DNA of 64,000 bases from Leptobrachium leishanense (GCA_009667805.1 CM019067.1:71628997-71692996); one strand, 5' to 3'; positions 10,070 through 22,265 are shown, counted from the first letter of the stretch. A program made the numbers and translations. The notes: generated by a model from the sequence alone, not told the origin.

Positions 10070-10790
10070 GTTTGTAATGTAAATATTGCACACAGGAAAT
10101 GGTAACTCTCCTATTTTTTTGGAATAGCTATACCACCTCAGTTTTCACATTACTGATCACACAGCAAACCTCCAACCAATACACACGCCAGCATATTCTA
10201 TGTGACTGTAACTAAAGCCTTACTTATTCGATTCTTCGGTGCGTTGATCTCACGAGGCAGTGGTGGTACAAACACAAGGGCCTTTATGAAGCATCAAATA
10301 AAAAAAATCACGGGCATAAGGTCTGGAGATATGGGGGGAGGGGGGCAATGTAAGAGACTGAAATCATTGTTTCCAGAAGGGTCAATCTCAATCCACCATT
10401 CTGGAAGAATGTTATTCAGATAAGCTCGTACCTGCACGTTGTAATTTGGTAGTGCCCCATCCTGATGAAAAATGAAGTCTGCCGACTCTTCCTTTTGAAG
10501 GAGACGCCATCAGAAGTCTTCCTGGTTTAACTGGATGTTCGTCAGCTTACAGTCTGCTGTTTACCTGCTATGTTACCCTGCAGGAGAAACTTTGCATACA
10601 GCCTGTTGCACCAGCAAGTAAAGGGTAGAACACCACCCTATAAGGTGTCACAAACCATCTATCCTAGAACCAGGTCATTTTAGGCTCTACTTCTTCAGGT
10701 GAACACCTTTTTATATATCTGGCTGGGCAGTGCCTGAGGTGTTACATATGCTTGCCCTATGATCCACTCAATAACCAGAACATCCTTAAA
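10070..10790. other. Unrecognised DNA
   Basis: No gene or element recognised; short frames only. Confidence 0.35.
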
Positions 10791-10793
10791 CTA

Positions 10794-10850
10794 GAGCAAT
10801 CTCAATGTATCTTTCCTGGTAAAATACTTTATAAATAAATTCCCTCTCCC
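10794..10850 (+). mobile_element. 3' tail of Rex1/CR1-like LINE
   Basis: It contains ctcaatgtatctttcctggt followed by aaaatactttataaataaa, the same tail as the LINE ending at about 49240 and, in reverse, the one at 52.92 kb. It is severely 5'-truncated. Confidence 0.7.
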
Positions 10851-11179
10851 CAGCTTTATCATTCTTGAAGAGGAGCCCCATTTATACCATTTACTGCTTA
10901 GTGCCATCCCGGGAACAACTACTATACAGAGCCAATCCTGTATAGGCTCTGGAAGACGTGAGTGTACATGCATATAGTATTGTTAGTTTAATACAGTACA
11001 TATAGGTATAAATACACAATCTGTTTTTTTTTTTATCTGCAAACGCTGTCACAATATTTCCACGCACAGCACTGTTGTGATGTCCATACATTTACTGCCT
11101 GCGCTGAATGAGTGTCATATCCCCTGTATATATACATGTCCGAAACCGCTGTCCAGGAGTGGTTTGTCTTATTGCAGCC

Positions 11180-11326
11180 CCTAACCCAAGAGTCGGCATC
11201 CCTGGCACTCTAGATGCTTTGCAACTACATCTCCCGTATGCTCGGCTACACTTTACGTTGGCTGAGACTCCTGGGAAATGTTGTTCCAAAACATCTGGAG
11301 GGCCAAGGTTGCTGATCCCTGTCCTA
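11180..11326. mobile_element. Short hAT-type MITE remnant
   Basis: It ends in ggagggccaaggttgctgat then ccctg, and has the matching cggcatccctgg / gcaactacatctcccg at the other side. It resembles the clearer copy at 29098-29231. Confidence 0.5.
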
Positions 11327-11479
11327 TACTCTGCTTAAAACAAGCTAGCAGTACTGGCATGTGTGTCTGTGTCTGTACTACAGCAGATTTTTCGATGCTA
11401 TAAAAGTGAGAAATTGTAGACTTCGTTTGTATGTCCTACCCAGAATTCCTTGCTGCATATTGGGAATGTAGCCGAGTGG

Positions 11480-12054
11480 TAGGGATGTGCGTTTCGGGTT
11501 TCGGAATTTCGGAATTTTCACGAAATTTCCCGATTCGTGTTTTCGGATGCGGCCGAATTTCCAAAAAATTTTAGATCCGAAAAGTTCAGATCCGAAATGT
11601 TTTCCGAGCCGAAACGAAATATTTTCGGATTTTTCGAATGGGCTTGAAATGTGTCAAACGAGGAGAACAGATGTTCCGAAAAACGAAAATTTTCCGAAAA
11701 ACGAAAATTTTGTAAAAACGAACATTTTCTGAAAAACGAAAATTTTTCGAAAAAACGAAAAGTCGATACAAAAAACGGGCAAAATGACAAGAAAAATACA
11801 AAAAATGGTCGATATGCCGAAAAATGTGCAATTCCGAAAATTTTTCGAAAAACGAAAAGTCGATACAAAAACCGAGCACAGTGACACGAAAATACGAAAA
11901 ATGGTCGAAATTCCGAAAAAAAAATGGACCCGAAAAACGGGTCGAACCGAATCGAATCGAAACCGAAATCGGTCGAAACGAGCCGAATCGAAAAGTTTAA
12001 AAATCCGAAAAATCGAACCGAATCGAACCGAAAAAAAATCGGTGCACAAGCCTA
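11480..12054. mobile_element. hAT MITE, TTCG-rich family, copy 1
   Basis: It starts tagggatgtgcgtttcggg and ends ggtgcacaagccta. The exact 8-bp duplication ccgagtgg is at 11472-11479 and 12055-12062, the signature of hAT transposition. The interior is 575 bp of CpG-containing near-repeats of ccgaaaaacgaaaatttt and related cgaaatttc blocks. The ORFs seen on both strands arise from the low-complexity sequence and are not genes. Confidence 0.9.
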
Positions 12055-12119
12055 CCGAGTGGTTCTACGAGCAAGGCAAATCTGATTTTATATAGCTTTG
12101 CAAATGTTTTTCGTGCTGA

Positions 12120-12162
12120 CTTATGTTTTTTTTTTTTTTTTTATATAATATATATATATTTT
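12120..12162. repeat. Low-complexity T/TA tract
   Basis: A run of about 20 T followed by TA repeats. Confidence 0.85.
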
Positions 12163-12164
12163 TG

Positions 12165-13053
12165 TTTTACACTGATAAATACCTTCCTGTAGCAAATCAT
12201 TTATTTGAATATCTTTAAACGTCTCATTCTATTAAAGAAAACGGTAACGCGACATAAGGAGGTTTTTTTATTCTTCGAAAATGTAACCTAAATAACGGTT
12301 TCTATGCCGTGTATTTTGTGCTTTTTCTTGTGACATGCCAACTTTGACAACTTCTCAAAAAATAAATTGTCTTTCCAGAAAGTAGTTTACGCGTTTCTCA
12401 TTCTTTCAGTCGAAGGCCCAACAGTCCTATAATCCAGCTCTGCTCACAGACGTGTAAATAGTGTTGCCGCGGAATTGTCTGACTTCTTTTTGTGATTCAG
12501 AAGCTCAATGTCATTACACTGGAGAACCAAGACTGTTTGGAAGGCATTATGCTCTAAAACAGCATGGATCTTTGTACTTGTCACCCATGATGCCTGCTTT
12601 ACCGAATGCTTCACAGAACTAGGGAATGATTGAAGAAAATCAGTGAACCACTGACCTGAATAAATGTTGCAGCTATCAGAGGAGAAGAATGAACAGGGGG
12701 CACCAAATAGCTAATTTAAATTTCCAGAAAACAGATATAGCAATTTAGGTTAACTATTCAACCAAGGAGATAACATTTATGAACAAGAACATAATAGTGA
12801 AATTTTATTTCGCTAGAACCATTTCTCCCTCACAATTTCCATGTTAATACTCCAACTGTTGCAAACTGTAATTTTAGATTTAAGGATTGTATTTGCTACT
12901 CGTTTTGTCTATTTTTCCAGTAATAGAGTATTATAGATTTTGAATGGAATATATCTCTCTGTGAAACAAAGGGGATTGCAGTAAGTTATTTGATTTCGAT
13001 GTATAAAAATATGTACACTTTTATAAAACAATTAGCATTTTTTTTTCCTTTTA
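12165..13053. other. Unrecognised AT-rich DNA
   Basis: No coding frame or element recognised. Confidence 0.4.
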
Positions 13054-13061
13054 TTTTAAAC

Positions 13062-13457
13062 TAGGGATGTGCGTTTCGGGTTTCGGAATTTTCACGAAAT
13101 TTGCCGCTTCGTGTTTTCGGATGCGGCCAAATTTCCGAAAATTTTTAGATCTGAAAATGTGCAGATCCGAAATGTTTTCCGAGCCGAAACGAAATATTTT
13201 CGGATTTTTCGAATGGACTTGAAATGTGTCAAACGAGGAGAACAGACGTTCCGAAAAAACGAAAATTTTCCGAAAAACGAAAATTTTCAAAAAAAGAAAA
13301 GTCGATACAAAAAACGAGCAAGGTTACACGAAAAATGGTCGATATTCCGAAAAAAAAAAAATTACCCGAAAAACGAGCCGAATCAAATCGAAACCGAAAT
13401 CAGTCGAAACGAGCCGAATCAAAGTTTAAAAATCCAAAAAATCGGTGCACAAGCCTA
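13062..13457. mobile_element. hAT MITE, TTCG-rich family, copy 2
   Basis: Same family and orientation as 11480-12054: start tagggatgtgcgtttcggg, end ggtgcacaagccta. The exact 8-bp duplication ttttaaac is at 13054-13061 and 13458-13465. At 396 bp it lacks some internal repeat blocks of copy 1. Confidence 0.9.
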
Positions 13458-13534
13458 TTTTAAACTAGTCCTACTATTTTACATATGGAGGTGTTTGAGA
13501 AAGGCAACATTTATTACAGTAAAATGTGTATTTA

Positions 13535-13944
13535 GGCTGGGGTCAGACGAACGCAGTGTTAACGTCCGTGTAGCCGCATTTTAGTAGGTCCGTAGTAGCA
13601 GATAATCATGACCAATGAAGGCCCACACACGAAGTACGTCCGCGCGGAAGTACGGACGCAGGTTAGCAAGAACGTCGAACCGCTAGGATGGACGTGCGGA
13701 GTGCGCAACGTCCGCATAGCTTTGTGTGTGAGTGATGGAATGTGGTCAGACGGACTGCGTTTATACGTCCAGCGTTTTTGACGGACACAATGTTTTTTTA
13801 ATTTATTTTCCCTCCTACATCCGTCAAAAATAACGTCAGTGAAAAAAACGGACTGTGTGGCCACTACCTTGTCGTCAGTCAGAAAGTACATCCGTACTGC
13901 ACGGACGCACAGTCCTTACAAAATGCGTTCGTCTGACCCTAGCC
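13535..13944. mobile_element. MITE, ggggtcagac family
   Basis: Termini ggctggggtcagacgaacgc and gcgttcgtctgaccctagcc are near-perfect inverted repeats with TA outside each. The interior is rich in cgtccg / cggacg. About 410 bp with no coding capacity. Superfamily uncertain because the target duplication is only TA. Confidence 0.75.
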
Positions 13945-13987
13945 TAAAACCATTCACTTCAGTGATCATTGTCTAGTTAACACTTAA

Positions 13988-14560
13988 GGGGTTATTCAGA
14001 AATTTTGGTGCTCTCCATTTCAGTACGCTTCGGCGATTCCATTTTGCCGACCCTGCGGTGAATTCACTGCAGGGTCCCCGAAATGCGTCAAACTGCAGGG
14101 GCGAAAAAAAATGGACCTGTGCTATTCTTCCTCTAAAAAGGTGTTTAAACCAATAAAAATGTGTGTGAATAATAAAAAATAATAATCAAATGATCTGTTA
14201 CCGAATTTAAAAAAAAGCCTTTACAAGAAAATTTAGTCTAAAAAAAAAAAAAAATTCATGAAATACAACAAAATGTTCCAAAAAATAAATAAATTGTGCT
14301 GAAAAATTAAAGGAATAAACGGTTGAATAAAAACAATTTTTTTTTTTCATTGAATCCTATGGGATTCACCTGTTTATACCTGTCAAAATGAACCACTGAA
14401 AATCAGGGCATTTCACTGACACTTTGGTGCAGTTCAGCACTCTCTAAATAGATTAACTGTTACTTCTCTATGGGACAATTTTGCTGCCACCGAAGATTGC
14501 CGAATTGCGGCAAACTGCACTGAATATCGCTGTCAATTTGCCAGGATTTGGTTCAGGGGT
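13988..14560. mobile_element. Relative of the long gggttattcagag MITE
   Basis: The left end is ggggttattcagaaatt. It contains ttttgccgaccctgcggtga and attcactgcagggtcccc, matching the end of the 47.3-48.2 kb element in the other orientation, plus tcctatgggattcacc and ttgccgaattgcggc blocks. The right boundary is uncertain. Confidence 0.5.
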
Positions 14561-14734
14561 CATCTTTGTGAGCCACCACTGCCGGCTACACCAGCTAACA
14601 ATGAGGAAGGGGAACAATAATGGAACCCGAGTTGGGTTCGGCTGCTCTCCTTGGAGGCAGTATGCCCTAGGCGGTTGCCTAGCTTGCCTAGTGGAAGCAC
14701 CAGCCCTGACCATGGTGAATATTAGGTTACAATT

Positions 14735-15260
14735 AATATTATTACTATCCTTTTATATAGCGCCACATAATCTGCAGTGCTGTACAAGGGGTTGATACAT
14801 TAGAATATCACACATGGATGATACAGCCTGATTCATGGGACCCTGTTCCCAAGGGAATTTACAATCTTTGAGATGTACAAGTATTTTGTGAGGTAGGCAC
14901 ATCCGTATTGTTGTGTGTCTTGACCAAGGACACTCGCTGGTGGCATCTTCTGAGTGGGATCAAGTCGTCTTTCCATGATTGTAGTGCTGATCAGCGACCT
15001 GGTGGTTAGGTTGAACCTGCTTCTCGTAAAGTCGAGACTTCTCCACAGTTGTACCAGAGGGATGTGCCGAACGGTACCTTGAGTTGCTTCTCCATGGTTG
15101 AAGGGTAGAGGCGTTACCACTGGACTCCGCATCCGCTATTGCGTGGTAGGCAGTTATGTACCATTGGGTGTCTTGCCCAAGGACACTTACTGGAGAGGCG
15201 CTCGAACCTGTGTCATCACGGTTATAGAGCAGTGATGTTACCTCTACTCCATCCAGCCAG
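14735..15260 (-). mobile_element. L2-like LINE 3' region fragments
   Basis: On the minus strand this reads as an L2-type 3' end: tatatagcgccacataatct (the inverse of a gcgc-tata tail) and two copies of a gtgtcttgaccaaggacac / gtgtcttgcccaaggacac block about 255 bp apart. The two blocks suggest an internal duplication. No intact frame. Confidence 0.5.
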
Positions 15261-15269
15261 TACAATGAC

Positions 15270-16500
15270 GATGAGCAACTTTGGTAGAAACAAAAACTAC
15301 GGCGAGCTATGACGAAATTTCCCTAAATAGTGAATTCACTGTAATTTCACCGTTGTTGATACACGGCAGTTCTCCGAAGTCCACTGACGTAAATCCATCC
15401 TTATTTCAGTAAAACAGCAAAGTGTAGTGAACAATTCGTTCAGATTGTAGAGACACACAGCTGCTGAAGCATTATAGGTTTACTAAGTACATGACTTTCA
15501 TTAGAATTCTTAGACTGGCGGTATGGTGTGTGGGCAAAGCACAATTTTCTTAATGTGTTACGGTACAAAGCTACCTTAATGATGTCATTTTATTTATTGG
15601 ACTACCATAAGGCAACCTTTACAAGTTTTTAAACCATGCAGAGGTTTTCTTTTAGGCAAACTTTGAAGCGCAATAACACCTCACCTCATCCATCCAATTA
15701 TTCATTATTAGAATATTATATAAAGTATGTTTACTGGAGCTTTTTTTATTCTTCACAGATGTCGACACAGGGCTTTCAAGCTATTGTATGTTTAAAACAC
15801 CCAACAAACCATGCTAGATGTTTTTATTTTCAGTGCTTTCAAAGGCTGCCCTCGGTGATTTGCTATTAGAATATTATAAAGGGTTTGGTTATTTGGAGAT
15901 TTCATTTCTCACAGATGTTAAAGTTTGCTTTCGGGTTATTACACATTTAGGAAATGCCACAGAACACCAAACACGCCGGTTTATTGCACGCCCCCGGTCG
16001 TTACAAGTTTCTGAGCGTAAAGTGTACATATCAGAATTCTGGTTTACCAACGGAAATAGTTTCTATAATTCTATAATTTCACAATGCGTCCATTCACAGG
16101 GATGTGTTTTGCATAATGAACAGCAGTACTTTTACTTATTCCTGCTTTCAGTTCTATTAATATCCTTATCATGGTATATGTTATCAAGCAGGGCTTTGAG
16201 CATGTATTTTGCCATGATATACATGATGATATAGCTATAGAAAGTGGAGACGGCTTTACAATTTATAACAACTGCGGCAAAGCTCCGCTGCGAGGCCCCT
16301 ATCATTCTGCAAAAATACAGAAATTAAACTCAAAAAAAATCATAATTCGTGAAGGCTCAGACAGATCTCTTGGCACATTTGTGTATATGAATTGAGGAGG
16401 GTATTTGTGTGGTATATCCGTAATCACATGAATGAGGGCACACTGAATTGTCATCCAAACATGAGTGAATGAGGCCTTATGTGACTGCCTATTTGGCCTA
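15270..16500. other. Unrecognised DNA with a diverged tandem duplication
   Basis: Two segments about 165 bp apart share tattagaatattataaag, a following ttatttggag-type block and a cacagatgt end (about 15704-15766 and 15866-15918). A 138-residue frame at 15818-16234 spans one of them. It resembles no family I know and its codon use looks random, so I do not call it a gene. Confidence 0.35.
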
Positions 16501-16504
16501 AATG

Positions 16505-17345
16505 TAGAGATGCCACTGGCTGGCAGTTGTCAGGTGCTGGCCGGCGCTGTGTCCCCCCCCGGCTAACAGGTCTCACAGTAATCTCTACAACATCCACCGG
16601 GCGGGTGCAGGGCCGCAATCCACCCACCGGCTTGTCTCGTGCTGGCCCTCTGACGTCGGCGTCAGGGGAGTCTCCCTGCTGCGGTGTTCAGGCCTCCTTG
16701 GCGACCAGGCGTGTCGGTGTGCACATGATGCATTGGCAGGGATGGGGCCTCTGCATCTGCTAAAGCAGTGGTTCCCAACCGCGGTCCTCAAGTTCCCCCA
16801 GCAGGTCAGGTTTCCCAGATAGCTAAAGCAAAGCACAGGTGATCGGATTTGCTGCTCGGTGATTTGCAGGTCTGCATTTCCCCAAGGCAATCTTTAAAAC
16901 CTCTCCTGTTAGGGGTACTTGAGGACTGCGCTTGGTAACAACAGCACTAAAGGATTTGTGGTTGCTAGGGACGTCTGGGTCTCTGCCTCTGCTCCGTTGG
17001 TGGAGAGGGAGGACCGGGAAGGCAGGGTTAAGGGGTGGGTGGACCCGGCTCCTGACTTCCTTTTATAACCCCTGAGATCCAGGACAAGGACGCTCACTTT
17101 TGTGCCTCCTACAGTCTCAAGACGCTGACTGCTCTCTCTCACTGCTTCCCCTTATTGACCTCGCTACTGTGCCGCCCACCTCGACCTCGGATCTACCTCA
17201 CCTCACTACTTGCATTTCCCCTTTTGTACTGACGCCCTGGTTTCTCCACTCCGCATCCTGGGTTCCACATTCCAAGACCCGGACACTAGTATTGGCACTC
17301 GGGTGCAAGCTACATATACTTGGTACGGAATACCCATGGTAACCT
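16505..17345. mobile_element. Possible LTR-like DNA, GC-rich
   Basis: The segment is richer in C/T and GC than its flanks. A possible TATA-like ttttataacccctgagatcc is followed by a C-rich leader-like region at 17060-17290. It is split by the small hAT at 16766-16944. Termini were not found, so it could be the body of an old LTR or simply GC-rich unique DNA. Confidence 0.25.
16766..16944. mobile_element. Short hAT-Charlie-like MITE
   Basis: Left end cagtggttcccaaccgcggt followed by cctcaagt; right end acttgaggactgcgcttggt. CAGTGGTTCCCAAC is the typical Charlie-group hAT terminus. The flanks tgctaaag and cactaaag match at 6 of 8 positions, as expected for an old 8-bp duplication. 179 bp. Confidence 0.8.
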
Positions 17346-17776
17346 GTGAGCAGCAATGATGTGTCACCTGTGGCATTTTCAAAAGATAAATATAGCCATT
17401 TTCTTCATAAATTTCTTTAGAGCCCAGTATTTTATATGGAAATGCAGAGGAAAGGAAAATCAGCTAATTTTAAATGAATTAAGACATCCTATGTACAAAA
17501 AATATGCAAACATATCTCCTTTGGATTTCAGGGGAAAACAAAGGCACGGGAGATTATTCTTGGTTCACAGTGTGCTCTCTTTCTTATTGTACCTTGTAGT
17601 AACCTTCACACCTCCTGACTGTTCCTTGACTGTAGTCAGGCACCGGAGGAGATAAGGTTTATAAATATGTTATTAGATTTATTATATTGCTCACAGGGTG
17701 TTTTATTTTCTTTGTCCCAGCACGTATGTTTATTGTAATTCCGAGTTCAAACATAAATTATTTTTTCTTTATTTAG

Positions 17777-17830
17777 GATTCCACTTGTGATTGTGCCAAG
17801 AGCTCCTTTCTGCTCAGGCTTTATTATCAG
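17777..17830 (+). other. Candidate 54-bp exon
   Basis: A polypyrimidine tract (ttattttttctttatttag) is followed by 54 bp and the strong donor cag|gtaaggag. The length is a multiple of three, and two of three frames are open; one reads DSTCDCAKSSFLLRLYYQ. I cannot match either peptide to a known protein. It may be a cassette exon, a non-coding RNA exon or chance. Confidence 0.3.
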
Positions 17831-18515
17831 GTAAGGAGGAAAATAGTTTATAATGCACATTAATCCAACATTCAAAAAAAAATGTAATCAGGTCCTGGGA
17901 AATCCAAGGACAACACCGTACTCCTTTTGTGTTGCCTTTGTTTTCTTGAATATTGTCAGTGGTTATGAATTAAACACATGCAGTAAGTATACTGTATTTG
18001 AATTTAAATTTATTTAAAATTATTGTATTGTGTTATGATTCCTGGACATCTAATTTTCCTCCCGTTTGTTGTATATGAAAAGACTATTTGTGTATTCTGT
18101 TTGTTCCCATCCGGTTTTACATGATTTATGATTTATGGTTTATGAATTATTCTTATACAGTGTAACACATGAAAAATTAAATATTAAAAATGCATTTCAT
18201 CTGAACGCATACAGGTAAATTTAGATCAGGCTTTTCAAGCTGTCTTTTTTTATTATTTTCTTTTAAGTAGCAATATTATAATGCTAATCTTCATATTACG
18301 GAGAAGGGTGGTGAAAATAAGGTATGAAACAAATTTCATTCATTCGATTGTACACACTTGTTTCATATTTACATTTGTCTATATATATAAAACGATTTCT
18401 GAAACATCGGTGTACAGACCAGTTGCTGCTTTGAAGTTCTCAAAATGAAGCAATCACAATTCTCAAATGACCCCGGACTGGACACACTAAGGACACGGCG
18501 ACTTCTCTTCTTCAG

Positions 18516-18606
18516 GCCCCCACCGGTTGCATGTTCCTGGTGCTGCTGAAATCCACTGGGATATCATGTCTCACCACCCACTCTGCAGAGAAGTAGGTTG
18601 ACACGG
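18516..18606 (+). other. Candidate 91-bp exon
   Basis: The acceptor acttctcttcttcag|g and donor acacgg|gtgagtc bound 91 bp. All frames contain a stop, so if used it would be a terminal or non-coding exon. It lies 685 bp downstream of the 54-bp candidate on the same strand. Confidence 0.25.
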
Positions 18607-19060
18607 GTGAGTCTCAACATTCACATTTGTTTTCCTCCTTACTCACTATGGATTACATGGAGCTAAACCTTACATGACTTCTTATGAGTAATTGATGTAT
18701 TTTTTTATTATACACGGTTGTTGTCCATTATCTGATCCGCAAACTTGTGCTCACATTGCCACAGAGAGATGGGTACATTTAGACATATATGTTGAGACTG
18801 CAAGTATCTGATCTCTCTGGATCATGGTCAGGGATGTGATTGTAGAGGTTCTGGAAGTTGTTCTCCCTCTTGACCTCTCACCGATTTCTACTACTAAAAT
18901 AAATATGCAGATGAAACCGCTATGTCACTTCGTCTCGTTCTGACTACTCACAGCCGATAGAGAATTGGTTCCTTTTTATATTGGAAATACAGTCACAATC
19001 AAACACATAAAAAGATAAGTACATACGGTCGAACACCCATGACTATGAAAATCTCCTTGC
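18607..19060. other. Unrecognised DNA
   Basis: No feature recognised. Confidence 0.35.
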
Positions 19061-19065
19061 ATTAT

Positions 19066-19734
19066 AGTTACAAGTCTTTTATAAAGCGCTAACAAGTTCA
19101 GTAGCGCTGTACAATTGGTGAGACAGAATAACATACATACACGTTTAACACACAGAACAGTAGGAGAGAGGACCCTGCTCGAGAGCTTAGAATCTAAGAG
19201 GAGACTGGGTGGCATACTGGGTGATGGTAAACAGCAGAGTACAAGAAGTAGCAGGGTGCATGTGGGCTGAGTGGGAAGATGGCGCAAGAAATGTACAGTG
19301 GGGAATCATGGAGCGAGTCGATAGGCCTCTCTAAAGTAATGTGTTTACAGAGACGTTTTGAAGGACTGGAGAAACGGGGAGAGTCTGATGTTGCGGGGGA
19401 GGGAGTTCCATAGAAATGGGGCAGCACGGGAGAAGTCTTGAAGTTGGGGGTGCAGTATAAGGAGCTGATGGCATCAGATCATTGGCAGAGCGAAGTGGTT
19501 GGGACGGGATATACCTGCTAATAAAGGAGGAGATGTAAGCAGGGGCACTGTTATGGAGAGCTTTGTATGTGAGCACCAGTATTTTGAATTGGATTCTAAA
19601 GGAAACAGGGAGCCAGTACATGAGGTGAGGTGTATGAGCCTGGCACAGGCATTCATAACAGAGTGCAGAGGAAGAGTCTGGGATCTCATAAGGCCAGAGT
19701 TAAGGAGGATACAGTAGTCAAAGTGGGAGATAAG
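19066..19734 (-). pseudogene. L2-like LINE, C-terminal region and 3' tail (minus)
   Basis: On the minus strand the frame reads the C-terminal domain of an L2-type LINE: YWLPVSFRIQFKILVLTYKA, then LHNSAPAYISSFI, and a later SMELPPPQ at the place where family members have an LWN.LP motif. The 3' tail at 19066-19100 reads gcgctttataaaag on the minus strand, the common L2-type end seen also at 51.4 kb. Frameshifts are present. It continues upstream at 20461 beyond a solo LTR. Confidence 0.8.
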
Positions 19735-20455
19735 TGTCACGGGGGCCTGACCTGACGTGGCACAGAATGAGTGTGAGCTACTGGAGCAGTGAATAGACAT
19801 TAATCGTGGAAGTATAAACAAAACAAGGGATTTATGTACAACATGAAAGAACCAGAATAACACACATGAAACTCAAAACCTGAGCAGAAAACAAAAAACA
19901 GACTAACCTGAACTAAATATACAATAGATACTAAACTAGATAAACAACCAAGGACCTGAGTAACTATAGGCAGAAAGACATGAACAGAAACTAGGCAGGG
20001 GAATAAACCAGTCTATACCTGACCGGGACGTGACCTGAAGACAGACCAGATAAACTAGCATAACATGAGAGCTCTAAACACTAGAGACAACATGAACAAA
20101 AGACTAAGGCTTGAACAAAACTATTAGAGACTTGAACAAAACAGAAATACAGACCAAACAGACCATGGATCAGACCAAGAACATGAAACAACTCAAGGCT
20201 TGGATAACAGTGAATACCAGTATAAACAGAGCATGGATATCAAACCGTGAACAAGGATTCCCTGGAGGCTAGGATCAGAATGGATATCAAAATGAGGCAG
20301 CGCCCTTCTTAGGGCGATGCCTGCTTATATAGCACATGACATCATGAACAATTAGAGTCCAGGTGAGGTCCAGGCTTGAACGTGAATCAAATGTCCAGAA
20401 CTAAATGCAATGTCCACTACTGCCAGAGGGGGCGCCAGAGACCCAGAACGTCACA
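19735..20455 (-). mobile_element. Solo LTR inside the L2-like LINE
   Basis: 721 bp. On the minus strand it starts tgtgacgttctggg and ends cccccgtgaca, with the 5-bp duplication ataag at 19730-19734 and 20456-20460. A TATATAA box on the minus strand at 20325-20331 fits an LTR promoter in that orientation. TG...CA ends plus a 5-bp duplication fit a Ty3/gypsy or related LTR. No internal region remains, so it probably arose by LTR-LTR recombination. Confidence 0.85.
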
Positions 20456-20460
20456 ATAAG

Positions 20461-21010
20461 AGCTTGGATGAGCATTTTAGCAAAGTCCTGATTAAGACAG
20501 GGACGGACGCGTGCAATGTTTTTTAAGTGGAAGTAGCAAGATTTGGTTAAAGACTGAATGTGAGTAGTGAAGGAGAGATTAGTCAAAGAGAACCCTGAGG
20601 CAACGAGCCTGAGAGTTAGAAGTAATAGTGGCACCATACACCTGAAAGGACACGGGCGAAGGAATGATGGTTTTAGAGGGAGGGAAGACAGGAAGTTCAG
20701 TTTTAGAAAGGTCGAGATTTAGGAAAAAAGAGCTCACCCCATGGGGACAGACGATAGGCAGGCTGTAACATGGTCCAACAAAGAAGGAGAGAGATTGGAG
20801 AGAGAGAAGGTAGATTTGGGTGTCGTCCGCATAGAGTTGACGTTGGAATCCATAGGAATAAATGAGTTTGCCCTGAGAGGTGGTATAGATTTGAGAAGAT
20901 TAGGGGACCCAGAACAGAGCCTTTAGGTACCCCAACTGAAAGAGGAGCTGGGGGCGAAGAGGCACCAGCAAAGGAGACACTATAGGAGCGAAGAGAAGTC
21001 ATTTTGCAAT
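20461..21010 (-). pseudogene. L2-like LINE reverse transcriptase (minus)
   Basis: Minus-strand frames include [16 protein letters not shown] (RT motif B, usually GVPQGSVLGPLLF), a decayed YADD region, and then TTHIQSLTKSCYFHLKNIAR and the downstream PCLNQDFAKMLIQALI. It is the 5' continuation of 19066-19734. Several frame changes make it non-functional. Confidence 0.8.
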
Positions 21011-21014
21011 ATAC

Positions 21015-22232
21015 AGGTGCCACGAGGACATGCCACCCCCCCCCCAGCCAGATACTTATTTGAGCAACATACAAAGCCGTACAACAATTGGCTTCCGGAC
21101 ACTTGAATCAGTTTTTTGGTCAGGCCTATGTAAAGTTCATCTTTGGTCCTGGTATGGGTACAGCAATTGTATTATACATTGAAGTACTAGAAAGTGTCAC
21201 ATCCCTTCATCAGTCGATCACGCTTCAACATACCCATTTAATTTTTCCTTGATCTTTAATCATGACCTTGACTAACACTAACCTATGGTAAACCATAAAG
21301 ATCAAAATCATGATTTCAGCATGTATAAAAAAGGTCCTTGCATTTCATTTAATTTTAATATCTTCAATAATAAATACCCTAAAGAGTTAAAAATCACAAG
21401 AAATCTAAAGTGTTAGAAAAACAATGTAAATCACATAAAATAAAATTTATGTAATGCACATGAAAGCACATTTGTACCTGTCTGCTTGTATACTTAAGAA
21501 TATTTTCTGTTCCCACCCAATGATGTAAAGGAAAAAAGGAACAAGACAGTTAAAAGAATAATTCATGTTTTGTAAATGAATATGTCCTGTAACGTATCAG
21601 TCATGGAACAAAGCAATAATGTTTAACCTAGGTTACTGGAAAGTACTTGCTGCTTTTTTTAAATCTCTTAATTTGTTAGTTACTACACTGGAAGGCCGTG
21701 TCCAGGTTTCCGTCTGTGTAGGCGTCACTCTGCCGGTGACTCGGTGAGAAATTACTTTATTACAAAGGTCAAAAAGTTACAGGGTCTAAACGAAATAATT
21801 AATATTCACATGTACTTGTCTTCTGACATCAGACTAATTACAGGTACAAATCTGTGTCAATGTTCATATTCTCAGCTCTACCTTAATCACTGACTGTATA
21901 GAACTTTTTTTAATTAGTGATGAGTGAAATAATTACATTCATAAATTAATCATTTAAATATCTGCAAGCTGCGTAGGTGTATGGGGCAATTCTTTCTTTT
22001 CGAAGGTTAATGAACTATGATTCACAAGTTGCCTTGTCTTGTTCGTTTGTCAAATAAAACCTTGTATAGAAAGATTATATAAACGTGTGTGTGTGTGTGT
22101 ATGTATATATATATGTTTAATGGCTTTTATGTATATTGTATGATGTGCAATTTTGGAAAATTTTAATAAAATTGAAGGATTCCTAATACATACAGATACA
22201 TTAGTCTAAAACCAAGAAAGGCACATAAACAC

Positions 22233-22265
<33 letters not shown>

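Noticed and set aside
11518..12095. Overlapping 97-131-residue frames on both strands
   Set aside because: They derive from ccgaaaaacg repeats of a hAT MITE.
15818..16234. 138-residue frame as a gene
   Set aside because: No similarity I know, AT-driven composition and no promoter or splice support.
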